Shown here piece by piece: positions 1 to 5,932 of a stretch of 6,614 nt of DNA (position 1 is its first letter; each line of letters opens with the position of its first letter). The stretch is taken from contig JAJYYT010000115.1 in assembly GCA_021800645.1 (NCBI GenBank), forward strand, positions 1-6,614, in the 5' to 3' direction. The position numbers were made by a program, and so were the translations under genes. This DNA comes from Actinomycetes bacterium. GTDB lineage: Bacteria > Actinomycetota > Acidimicrobiia > Acidimicrobiales > RAAP-2. A model generated the notes under the pieces. That model was not told the DNA's origin and searched no databases. It saw nothing but the letters and a program-made list of their open reading frames with translations.

Positions 1-507
1 GACGGAGTCCTTCGTCCCGAGCGTGTCCCGGCCGAGCGGGTGGCCGGGGTACAGGGCAGCCATCGCCGCCTCCGCGGCGAGATCGGCGGGCTCGTCTGCG
101 TGCATCAGGATCTCGTCGAGGATGACGGTCCGCTCGGCGTCGACGTCCCTGTCGTCCAGCGAAGGGTCGTCCATGATGTCGCCGAGAATGCCGAGGCCGA
201 GGTGCAGGTGCTCGGAGAGCAGCCGGACGTAGAAAGCCGTGTACTCCTTCGTCGTGAACGCGTTGCAATCGCCACCGACCTCGTCGAGGGCCTCGGCGAT
301 CGCGGCGGCCGAACGTCGGGGCGTGCCCTTGAACAGCAGGTGCTCCAGGAAGTGGGACGCACCGGCCAGCTCTTGAGGCTCGTCGCGCGAGCCCGTTCCC
401 ACCCAGAAGCCGACCGCGACCGAGCGGACGTCGGGCATGGTCTCGGTGACGAGCCGGACGCCTGAGCCGAGGCGCGCGCTCCGGATGGCGCTGGCGCGAT
501 CGCTCAC
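1..507 (-). CDS. M16-family zinc peptidase (pitrilysin/processing-peptidase-like), N-terminal 169 residues, cut by the window edge
   Basis: This is a metallopeptidase of the M16 family, which degrades or trims peptides inside two-domain clam-shell chambers. The visible 169 residues carry the inverted zinc motif HFLEH (His52, Glu55 catalytic base, His56). A third zinc ligand candidate, Glu132 in VILDEI, lies 76 residues after the second His, the spacing of the family, so the enzyme looks catalytically intact. Other family landmarks are GFWVGTGSRDE before the motif, LFKGT just after it, and NAFTTKEYTAFY. The start is a GTG at 505-507 whose last bases form the pnp TGA stop (GTGA), implying translational coupling to pnp; there is no clear Shine-Dalgarno sequence, only a CGG-rich tract. 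The frame stays open to base 1. A gene of this family directly after pnp is common in Gram-positive bacteria and actinobacteria. The physiological substrate cannot be told from sequence. Confidence 0.93.
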   Translation of the reverse strand, partial: MSDRASAIRSARLGSGVRLVTETMPDVRSVAVGFWVGTGSRDEPQELAGASHFLEHLLFKGTPRRSAAAIAEALDEVGGDCNAFTTKEYTAFYVRLLSEHLHLGLGILGDIMDDPSLDDRDVDAERTVILDEILMHADEPADLAAEAAMAALYPGHPLGRDTLGTKDSV

Positions 508-2972
508 CGGCGCCGCCGCCGCCGCCGGCCACCGCGGCGGTCGCCAGGCTGCCCCCCGCGCCCACCCGCTCCGCCGCTCCGTGGGGGCGCTGAGGGCGCT
601 GCCGGGCCGAGGTCACCGAGATCCGCGAGGAGCTCCGCCTCGAACGCGTCCTCGAAGGAGACCCGAGAAGGTCGGTCGCCGCCCCGCGACTCGCCGCCCC
701 GCGACTCGCCGCCCCGCGACTCGCCGCCCCGCGACTCGCCGCCCCGCGACTCGCCGCCGCGCGACGAGCCGTCACTCGTAGCGTCCCCGCCGACAAGAGA
801 GAGCGACACCTTGCCCTGCGGGTCGATGTCGTCGACGCGCACGTCCAGCGTCTGGCCCAACGTAAGGACGTCCTCCGCCTGCTCCACCCTCTTGCCGCCT
901 GCCAGTGGGGAGAGCTTCGAGATGTGGAGCAGTCCGTCACGTCCTGGGAGGATGTTGACGAACGCCCCAAACTTCGTGATGTTCACCACCCTCCCCGAGT
1001 ACACGCCGCCGACGTCGGCGCTCGGCGGTGTGAGGATGAGCGAGATGCGCCGTCTTGCCTCTTCGACGGCCTGGCCGTCCTTGGCGCCGATCGTCACAGT
1101 GCCGACCATGCCGTTGTCGTCCACGGCGATGTCCGCGCCCGTCTCCTGCTGGAGCGTGTTGATGACCTTGCCCTTCGGGCCGATGACCTCGCCGATCTTG
1201 TCGATGGGGATCTCCATCGACAAGATCTTGGGCGCGCTCTGTGCCACGTGATCGCGGGGTGCGGGGATGCAGCGGTGCATCACGTCGAGGATCGTGAGCC
1301 GGGCATCCTTCGCCTGGCGCAGTGCCTGCGAAAGGACGTCGGCGGGGAGCCCGTCGATCTTCGTGTCGAGCTGGAGCGCGGTCACGACGTCGGCGGTGCC
1401 GGCGACCTTGAAGTCCATGTCCCCGAAGGCGTCCTCCGCGCCGAGGATGTCGGTCAGCGTCACGTATCGGCCTTCGTCGTAGACGAGCCCCATCGCGATC
1501 CCCGCGACCGGAGCCTTGATCGGCACGCCGGCTGCCATGAGCGACAACGTCGAGGCGCAGACCGAGGCCATCGACGTGGACCCGTTGGAGGAGAGCACGT
1601 CCGAGACAAGCCGCAAGGCGTAAGGGAACTCTTCTTTGGGAGGGATCACCGGCAGCAGGGCCCGCTCGGCGAGGAGACCGTGCCCGATCTCCCGGCGTTT
1701 GGGGCCGCGCATGAAGCCGGTCTCCCCGGTCGAGTAGGGAGGGAAGTTGTAGTGGTGCATGTAGCGCTTCGACTCGTCCGGGGTGATCGTGTCGAGGATT
1801 TGGTCCATGCGGGGCATGCCAAGGGTGCACACGTTGAGCACCTGAGTCTCTCCGCGTTGGAAGAGCGAGGACCCGTGCGCGGTCGGGAACAGGTCGATCT
1901 CGGCGGAGAGCGGGCGGATGTCGGTCGTCCCCCTTCCGTCGATCCTGAGCCCGTCTTCGACGATGCGCTTGCGGACGAGCTTCTTGTTGAGCGCGCGTAC
2001 GGCAGCCACGATCTCTCGCGCACGCTCGGGGAATTCCTCTCCGAGCTCTGCGACGACGGCAGCGGTGAGCGCCTCAGTCTGAGTATTGCGCTCCGACTTG
2101 TCGGCGATCGCGACGACCTTGGCCACCTGCTCCGTCGCGCGCTCCTGCACCCGCTCCCACACGTCGTCCCCGTAGTCGGTAAACGTCGAGAACGGGATTG
2201 CCTTGATCGGCCCGCGCGACTCGGTGTAGCTGACGACCAGTTGACGCTGGAGGTTGATCGCCTCGCGGATCCAGGTCTTCGCCGCCTCGAGCCCGTCGGC
2301 CAGCACCTCCTCGGTGACCTTCGGGGCGCCGGCATCGTAGAACTGCCAGGCGTGCTCCGTCCCGCCGGCCTCCACCATCATGATGGCGACCTCGGCTTCG
2401 GGCTCCTCTGAGAGCGCGCGGCCCGCGACCACGAGCTCGAACGTCGACGCGTCGCCCTCTTGGAAGCTCGGGTGCGGGATCCACTCGCCCTGCGTCGAGT
2501 AGGCGATCCGTACCGCCCCGATAGGGCCGTCGAACGGGATGCCGGAGATCATGAGGGCCGCGGAGGCCGCGTTGATCGCCAGGACGTCGTGGGGGTTCAC
2601 CTGGTCGGCGCCGAACACCGTGCCGACGATGTGCACTTCGTTTCTGAAGCCCTTGGGGAACGACGGCCTGAGCGGCCGGTCGATCAGCCGGCAGGTCAAG
2701 ATCGCCTGGTCCGACGCCTTTCCCTCTCGCCGGAAGAAAGAGCCGGGGATCTTGCCGGCTGCATACGCGCGCTCTTCGATGTCCACCGTGAGGGGGAAGA
2801 AGTCCGTCCCCTCCCGGACCGACCTCGCTGCGACCGCGGTGGCGAGCACGACGGTGTCACCGATCCGGGCAAGCACGGCGCCGTCGGCCTGCTGGGCGAG
2901 CTTGCCCGCCTCGAACGACATGGAACGGTCGGTGCCGCTGATCGGCGCCGACACGGAAATGGCCTCAGCCAA
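504..2972 (-). CDS. pnp: Polyribonucleotide nucleotidyltransferase (PNPase), actinobacterial type with SRGGE-repeat tail
   Basis: PNPase is a trimeric 3'-to-5' phosphorolytic exoribonuclease of mRNA decay; actinobacterial relatives are also called guanosine pentaphosphate synthetase I. Order: first RNase PH domain (about residues 10-150, FFRREG loop at 79-84), helical linker (about 240-330), second RNase PH domain (about 345-570), KH domain (about 585-645, IGEVIGPKGK), S1 domain (about 655-728, KFGAFV and GLLHIS). The metal/catalytic residues Asp514, Asp520 and Lys522 in GAEDAFGDMDFK, and the phosphate-binding SNGSTSM at 462-468, are intact. The TTG start (2970-2972, 822 residues) is chosen because AAAGGAG lies 5 bases upstream; an ATG 20 codons further up (3030-3032) would add residues unlike the family and lacks such a site. 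After S1 comes an unusual tail of about 94 residues: six SRGG units (737-765), an acidic stretch (about 773-787), then Gly/Arg ending in seven arginines. The TGA stop overlaps the next gene. Confidence 0.97.
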   Translation of the reverse strand: MAEAISVSAPISGTDRSMSFEAGKLAQQADGAVLARIGDTVVLATAVAARSVREGTDFFPLTVDIEERAYAAGKIPGSFFRREGKASDQAILTCRLIDRPLRPSFPKGFRNEVHIVGTVFGADQVNPHDVLAINAASAALMISGIPFDGPIGAVRIAYSTQGEWIPHPSFQEGDASTFELVVAGRALSEEPEAEVAIMMVEAGGTEHAWQFYDAGAPKVTEEVLADGLEAAKTWIREAINLQRQLVVSYTESRGPIKAIPFSTFTDYGDDVWERVQERATEQVAKVVAIADKSERNTQTEALTAAVVAELGEEFPERAREIVAAVRALNKKLVRKRIVEDGLRIDGRGTTDIRPLSAEIDLFPTAHGSSLFQRGETQVLNVCTLGMPRMDQILDTITPDESKRYMHHYNFPPYSTGETGFMRGPKRREIGHGLLAERALLPVIPPKEEFPYALRLVSDVLSSNGSTSMASVCASTLSLMAAGVPIKAPVAGIAMGLVYDEGRYVTLTDILGAEDAFGDMDFKVAGTADVVTALQLDTKIDGLPADVLSQALRQAKDARLTILDVMHRCIPAPRDHVAQSAPKILSMEIPIDKIGEVIGPKGKVINTLQQETGADIAVDDNGMVGTVTIGAKDGQAVEEARRRISLILTPPSADVGGVYSGRVVNITKFGAFVNILPGRDGLLHISKLSPLAGGKRVEQAEDVLTLGQTLDVRVDDIDPQGKVSLSLVGGDATSDGSSRGGESRGGESRGGESRGGESRGGESRGGDRPSRVSFEDAFEAELLADLGDLGPAAPSAPPRSGGAGGRGGQPGDRRGGRRRRRRR
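676..765 (-). repeat. 15-bp tandem repeat (6 copies) inside the pnp 3' end
   Basis: The unit TCGCCGCCCCGCGAC (plus strand) occurs five times without a mismatch at 676-750 and a sixth time at 751-765 with one substitution. It is in frame and encodes the repeated SRGGE pentapeptide of the PNPase tail. Perfect identity at synonymous positions points to recent copy-number change by slippage, as in a VNTR, rather than selection at the protein level alone. Confidence 0.95.
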
Positions 2973-2977
2973 CGGTG

Positions 2978-2984
2978 CTCCTTT
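2978..2984 (-). promoter_or_regulatory. Strong Shine-Dalgarno (AAAGGAG) for pnp
   Basis: On the minus strand AAAGGAG ends 5 bases before the TTG at 2972. It is the best ribosome-binding site in the window and decides the pnp start in favour of TTG over the upstream ATG at 3030-3032. Confidence 0.8.
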
Positions 2985-3011
2985 GTACGGGGGCACCCTG
3001 GCCGGTTCCCA

Positions 3012-3023
3012 GTGGTCGACCAC
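3012..3023. promoter_or_regulatory. 12-bp perfect palindrome in the pnp leader
   Basis: GTGGTCGACCAC is a perfect inverted repeat about 40 bases upstream of the pnp start. As RNA it can form a GUGG/CCAC stem with a UCGA tetraloop, possibly extended by flanking CCC/GGG pairs. It could be an operator for a dimeric regulator, an RNA element or chance. In E. coli, pnp is autoregulated through a stem-loop in its leader cut by RNase III; an equivalent role here is only inference. Confidence 0.35.
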
Positions 3024-3093
3024 CCCGGGCAATCCCCGAGTGATCGGCGACTGGCAGCCGACGTCGCGGCGTGCCCGTCTCTCAATATGCGAG

Positions 3094-3116
3094 CGCCCGA
3101 CCGAGACGGCGGGGCG
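3094..3116 (-). terminator. Hairpin just downstream of rpsO (attenuator, processing site or weak terminator)
   Basis: Nine bases after the rpsO stop the minus strand can fold CGCCC / GGGCG, then a C-C mismatch, a G-U pair and CCG / CGG around a TCT loop. There is no T-tract after it, so it is not a canonical intrinsic terminator. It could protect the rpsO 3' end, attenuate read-through into pnp or be an RNase target. About 15 bases beyond, CATATT (3084-3089, minus strand) is the only AT-rich patch in the gap and a weak -10 candidate without a recognisable -35. Confidence 0.35.
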
Positions 3117-3125
3117 GTTCGTGTG

Positions 3126-3383
3126 CTAGCGGCGGATCCCCAGTCGCCCGATGATGGACCGGTACCGCTCGACGTCGTTGCTCCGGACGTAGTCGAGGAG
3201 CCGCCGGCGGCGCCCGATCAGCTTCATCAGGCCCCTGCGGGTGTGGTGGTCCCCCTTGTGGATCTTGAGGTGCTCGGTCAGGTGCGCGATGCGGTCGGTC
3301 AGCAAAGCGACCTGGACCTCGGGCGAGCCCGTGTCGGACTCATGGAGCCGGTGCTCGGCGATGATGACCTGCTTCTCGGGCAT
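3126..3383 (-). CDS. rpsO: 30S ribosomal protein S15
   Basis: S15 is a primary binding protein of the 16S rRNA central domain and helps form an intersubunit bridge. The 85-residue product has the family signatures [16 protein letters not shown] (about residues 17-32), [18 protein letters not shown] (about 35-52) and the C-terminal RLGIRR. The length is slightly below the usual 89 because the N-terminus is short. The start is the ATG at 3381-3383; no ATG, GTG or TTG lies close upstream in frame, and a weak GAGGT sits 10 bases before it. The stop is TAG. This reading frame stays open far upstream through ribF, but that extension is a high-GC artefact. Gene order ribF-rpsO-pnp is widely conserved. 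S15 represses its own translation through structured leaders in several phyla, and the hairpins upstream of this gene fit that idea. Confidence 0.98.
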   Translation of the reverse strand: MPEKQVIIAEHRLHESDTGSPEVQVALLTDRIAHLTEHLKIHKGDHHTRRGLMKLIGRRRRLLDYVRSNDVERYRSIIGRLGIRR

Positions 3384-3419
3384 GTACGAACAGACCTCGG
3401 GATTCCTCTGGGCGACAGG

Positions 3420-3458
3420 CGCGGCACCACCGCGACCCCGAGCCAGGTTAGCAGGCTC
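3420..3458 (-). promoter_or_regulatory. Candidate structured leader of rpsO (two hairpins)
   Basis: In the mRNA sense two short GC stems precede rpsO: GAGCC / GGCTC with a 9-base loop (3440-3458), then CGCGG / CCGCG with a 5-base loop (3420-3434), ending about 36 bases before the ATG. They lie where an S15-binding autoregulatory leader would be expected. A competing pairing of 3456-3460 and 3463-3466 with the direct repeats upstream would disrupt the first stem. The pairings are seen; S15 binding is inference. Confidence 0.35.
3445..3453 (-). promoter_or_regulatory. Possible extended -10 promoter element before rpsO
   Basis: TGCTAACCT on the minus strand matches the extended -10 form TGnTAnnnT. 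No convincing -35 hexamer is seen 16-18 bases upstream. If used, transcription would begin roughly 55 bases before the rpsO ATG. The same bases form the loop of the hairpin at 3440-3458, so the match may be coincidental. Confidence 0.2.
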
Positions 3459-3481
3459 ACGGGTGCAGGAGCATCCGGGTA

Positions 3482-3538
3482 CGTCGGGCACGGTGAGCGG
3501 TGTCGGGCACGGTGAGCGGTGTCGGGCCCGGTGAGCGG
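3482..3538. repeat. Three tandem 19-bp direct repeats in the ribF-rpsO gap
   Basis: The unit is TGTCGGGCACGGTGAGCGG on the plus strand. Copies are 3482-3500 (first base C), 3501-3519 (exact) and 3520-3538 (CCC instead of CAC in the middle, creating the palindrome CGGGCCCG). They are head to tail with no spacer, lie outside any gene, and sit about 100 bases upstream of rpsO. In the mRNA sense each copy holds CUCACCGUGC or a close variant, which can pair with GCACCCGUGAG at 3456-3466. Confidence 0.92.
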
Positions 3539-3575
3539 CAGGCGGCCCGGCCCGGCGGCGTTCCGAGGCGCGCCG

Positions 3576-3596
3576 GCTCACGCGTCTCCCGTGAGC
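3576..3596 (-). terminator. 7-bp hairpin straddling the ribF stop codon
   Basis: GCTCACG and CGTGAGC form a perfect 7-bp stem with a 7-base loop that includes the ribF TGA. No T-tract follows. It might be a processing site or weak terminator separating ribF from rpsO; chance is also possible in such GC-rich DNA. Confidence 0.3.
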
Positions 3597-4582
3597 AGCC
3601 GGCTGGCCACGTCCACGTCCGCCCGCATTTGCGCGACGAGATCCTCCACGCGCTCGAAGCGCCGTTCCTCGCGGAGGCGCTCCACGAAGGCGACACCGAC
3701 GCGCTCTGCGTAGAGGTCGCCGTCGAAGCCGATGAGGTGAGCTTCGACCAGCGGCGCAGGGGTGCTCGAGGACGCAGCAAAGGTCGGCCGGATGCCGACG
3801 GAGATCGCCGCCGGGTGCGACGACCCGTCGGCGCGGCGGCACCAACCCGCATAGATACCGAGAGCGGGAACCGCGATCGACTTGGGCACGTCGACGTTCG
3901 CCGTCGGCACCCCGAGCTGCGATCCGCCCCGGCCATCGCCGTGGACCACGCGCCCGCGCACCTCGTGGGGGCGGCCGAGCAGCCGGGCGGCGCCTTGGAC
4001 GTCGCCCATGGCGATGAGCGCCCTTATGCGCGTGGAGGAGATGGACTCTGCGCCGCCGGCGGCGCCGGTTCCACCTGCGCCACCGTCTCCGTCGTCCGCG
4101 CCCGTGCCCTCGGCGGCCACGAGGTGCACCCCCGTGACGTCGAACCCCCTGATCGCACCGAGCCGCCGCAGCATCGTCACGTCTCCGCTGCGGCCGCGGC
4201 CGAAGCGGAAGTCCTCGCCGACGACGACCGCCTTGGCCGCGAGCGCGTCGCACAACACCTCGTCCACGAAGTCCTCTGGCGGCTCGGCAGCCCGCTTGGC
4301 GTCGAACCGGACGACCACCGTGAGGTCGACGCCGCATGAAGCCAGGAGCTCCAGCTTCTGCTCGTTGTCGGTGAGGAGCAGCGGGGACGACCCCGGCCGG
4401 ACGACGGTCGCGGGATGGCGGTCGAACGTCACGACGGCTGCTGGCACCGCGAGCGTGTCCGCCTTCTCGCGAAGGATGCCGAGCAGCCGGCGGTGCCCGA
4501 GGTGGACGCCGTCGTACGTGCCGACCGTGACCGCCGAACCCACGCCTGCGCCGGCGACCTCTTCGACGGTCAGGATCCGCAC
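3578..4582 (-). CDS. ribF: Bifunctional riboflavin kinase / FAD synthetase
   Basis: RibF phosphorylates riboflavin to FMN and adenylylates FMN to FAD in the cytoplasm. The 334-residue protein has the two expected modules. The N-terminal nucleotidyltransferase (about 1-190) shows [10 protein letters not shown] at 21-30 (usual form GNFDGVHLGH), TFDRHP at 52-57, [13 protein letters not shown] at 122-134 and SSTRIR at 182-187. The C-terminal kinase (about 200-330) shows [18 protein letters not shown] at 223-229 with the Thr and Asn of the family's ATP/Mg site, GIYAGW at 242-247, and the likely catalytic Glu280 in VEAHL. Residues about 158-179 form a Gly/Ala/Asp-rich insert just before SSTRIR, and LIGF replaces the usual LLDF near the kinase site. 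The start is a GTG at 4580-4582 without a clear Shine-Dalgarno, 35 bases after truB. ribF between truB and rpsO is a typical arrangement. Confidence 0.96.
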   Translation of the reverse strand: MRILTVEEVAGAGVGSAVTVGTYDGVHLGHRRLLGILREKADTLAVPAAVVTFDRHPATVVRPGSSPLLLTDNEQKLELLASCGVDLTVVVRFDAKRAAEPPEDFVDEVLCDALAAKAVVVGEDFRFGRGRSGDVTMLRRLGAIRGFDVTGVHLVAAEGTGADDGDGGAGGTGAAGGAESISSTRIRALIAMGDVQGAARLLGRPHEVRGRVVHGDGRGGSQLGVPTANVDVPKSIAVPALGIYAGWCRRADGSSHPAAISVGIRPTFAASSSTPAPLVEAHLIGFDGDLYAERVGVAFVERLREERRFERVEDLVAQMRADVDVASRLLTGDA

Positions 4583-4617
4583 GGCGACGAGGATAGGACG
4601 CGGAGAGGAAGTGCCGA

Positions 4618-5508
4618 TCAGCGTGACGCGAGGACGACGGCTGGGCGGATGCGGTGACCCACTGTCCGCTCATACACGGCGAGCAGCCTCCCGGTCCCGT
4701 CGAGGACGGCCCACGGGCCATCTCCGGTCGCCCCGATCGGCACCTTGTCGAGCGGGCGGCCGCGCGCGACGAGCTGCGCCATGTCAGGGTCCACGCTCAC
4801 TCGGTCGAGATCGCGGAGGGCCTCCGCAGGCGAACGGAGGGACATCGTGTCGAGCACGGCCACGGGCTGTGCCTCTTGCACGGTGAACGAGCCGACGCGG
4901 GTCCGCCGGAGGCGCCGGAGGTGGGCGCCACCGCCGAGCGCTGCGCCCAGGTCGGCTGCGAGCACGCGCACGTAGGTGCCCGACGAGCAGGCGACCGTCG
5001 CTCGGAGGACCCCCGGCTCTCCGGTCGGCTCGAGCTCGAAACGATCGACCCGCACGGTCCGTGGAGGACGGTCGATCTCGACGCCGCTCCTCGCGAGCTC
5101 GTGCAGGCGCCGCCCACCGATCTTCACTGCCGACACCATTGGAGGCACTTGCTGGATGACCCCGGTGAGCTTCTCGGCGGCCGCTCGCGCGTCTTCGACC
5201 GTCACGCCGCCCATGTCCCACTCGGCCACGACGGACCCCGCGGCGTCGAGCGTGTCCGTCGCGACGCCGAGCACGATCTCCGCGGTGTACTCCTTCCCCA
5301 ACGCCGTCAGGTAGCGCAGGAGCCGGGTGACCCTGCCCAGCCCGACGAGCAGGACGCCGGTGGCGTCGGGATCGAGCGTCCCGGCGTGACCCGCACGACG
5401 CTGGCCGAAGATGGACCGCACACGTGCGACGACGTCGTGCGACGTCCAACCCGCTTCCTTGTCCACCACGGCGAGCCCCGTCGGGCCGACATGGAGACTG
5501 CGGCTCAC
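4618..5508 (-). CDS. truB: tRNA pseudouridine(55) synthase
   Basis: TruB isomerises U55 in the T-loop of most tRNAs to pseudouridine and also acts as a tRNA chaperone. The 296-residue protein contains the catalytic aspartate Asp46 in [23 protein letters not shown] (Tyr74), [20 protein letters not shown] (121-140) and [14 protein letters not shown] with Tyr179 and Arg181, matching the active-site residues known from E. coli TruB. The last 70 or so residues look like the C-terminal PUA-like region found in many bacterial TruB proteins. The start is a GTG (5506-5508) that overlaps the rbfA TGA by 4 bases (GTGA), so translation is probably coupled. The DHH-family phosphoesterase gene that often sits between rbfA and truB in other bacteria is absent. 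Confidence 0.97.
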   Translation of the reverse strand: MSRSLHVGPTGLAVVDKEAGWTSHDVVARVRSIFGQRRAGHAGTLDPDATGVLLVGLGRVTRLLRYLTALGKEYTAEIVLGVATDTLDAAGSVVAEWDMGGVTVEDARAAAEKLTGVIQQVPPMVSAVKIGGRRLHELARSGVEIDRPPRTVRVDRFELEPTGEPGVLRATVACSSGTYVRVLAADLGAALGGGAHLRRLRRTRVGSFTVQEAQPVAVLDTMSLRSPAEALRDLDRVSVDPDMAQLVARGRPLDKVPIGATGDGPWAVLDGTGRLLAVYERTVGHRIRPAVVLASR

Positions 5509-5927
5509 TTCGAAGACCCCTCGCGTGGAGGCTCCACCCGCTCAGCTCCCTCCGCCCGCTTAGCTCGCTCTGCCCGCTCTGCCCGCTCTGCCCGCATGCG
5601 CCGGAGGATCGCTTCCACCCGCTCCCCCTCGCGAACGGCGGGGTCAGCCGCGAATTGGAGCCGGGGAGTGCGCTTCATGCGAACCTGGCGGCCGACCGTT
5701 CTTTGGAGCTGGGCTCGACGCTCTTCGAGCGCGGCGGCGATCTCCTCGTCCATCCGGTCGAGGAACACCGTCGCAGACCGAAGGTCGCCGCTCGTCTCGA
5801 CCGAAGTGATGGTCACGAGGCGGAGGCGCTCGTCCGCGTCGGCGAGCCGCTCGAGCTCTTCACCGAGCACTTGTCGGAGCAGCTCGTTCACGCGCAGGGC
5901 GCGCGGATAGTCGCGGCCCGAGTGCAT
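5505..5927 (-). CDS. rbfA: 30S ribosome-binding factor A
   Basis: RbfA is a KH-fold protein that binds late 30S assembly intermediates and helps mature the 5' end of 16S rRNA. The 140-residue product has the family core RVNELLRQVLGEEL near the N-terminus, LVTITSVETSGDLRSATVFL in the middle, and VRMKRTPRLQFAADPAVREGERVEAIL before the tail. I chose the ATG at 5925-5927 because it sits about 12 residues before the core, as is normal; a longer in-frame version reaching 6020 would overlap infB and adds no family sequence. The spacing to the infB stop is 5 bases, with a weak GAGG overlapping that stop. The last 30 residues are a charged Ala-Glu-Arg repeat tail (see repeat at 5567-5593) not part of the KH domain. 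The TGA stop overlaps the truB start. Confidence 0.96.
   Translation of the reverse strand: MHSGRDYPRALRVNELLRQVLGEELERLADADERLRLVTITSVETSGDLRSATVFLDRMDEEIAAALEERRAQLQRTVGRQVRMKRTPRLQFAADPAVREGERVEAILRRMRAERAERAERAKRAEGAERVEPPREGSSK
5567..5593 (-). repeat. 9-bp tandem repeat encoding Ala-Glu-Arg units in the rbfA tail
   Basis: GCTCTGCCC (plus strand) is repeated three times exactly, with degenerate copies on the side towards 5540. It encodes AERAERAER within the longer stretch AERAERAERAKRAEGAERVE. The segment should be a highly charged helix following the RbfA KH domain. Confidence 0.85.
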
Positions 5928-5932
5928 CGGCC

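Noticed and set aside
676..765. Short regularly repeated units as a CRISPR array
   Set aside because: The repeats are contiguous with no spacers, in frame within pnp.
437..781. Plus-strand frame with repeated RRPAT units
   Set aside because: It is the antisense reading of the 15-bp repeat and CGG tract at the pnp 3' end.
924..2411. 495-residue open frame on the plus strand opposite pnp
   Set aside because: It is antisense to a clear PNPase, has no recognisable family features and is explained by high GC content reducing stop codons.
2460..3515. 351-residue plus-strand open frame opposite pnp, rpsO and their gaps
   Set aside because: It crosses two certain genes and intergenic repeats, is Arg/Asp/Gly-rich with no motif, and has the composition of an antisense shadow.
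3482..3538. Direct repeats as an attachment site, origin or CRISPR remnant
   Set aside because: The copies abut without spacers, no integrase, cas or replication gene is nearby, and the flanking gene order is the normal conserved one.
3126..4721. 531-residue minus-strand frame ending in S15
   Set aside because: Only the last 85 residues are real (rpsO). The rest reads ribF and the repeat region in the wrong frame and is Arg-rich nonsense; not a fusion protein.
4654..5910. 418-residue plus-strand frame opposite truB and rbfA
   Set aside because: It is antisense to two recognised genes, with no domain and a shadow-like composition.
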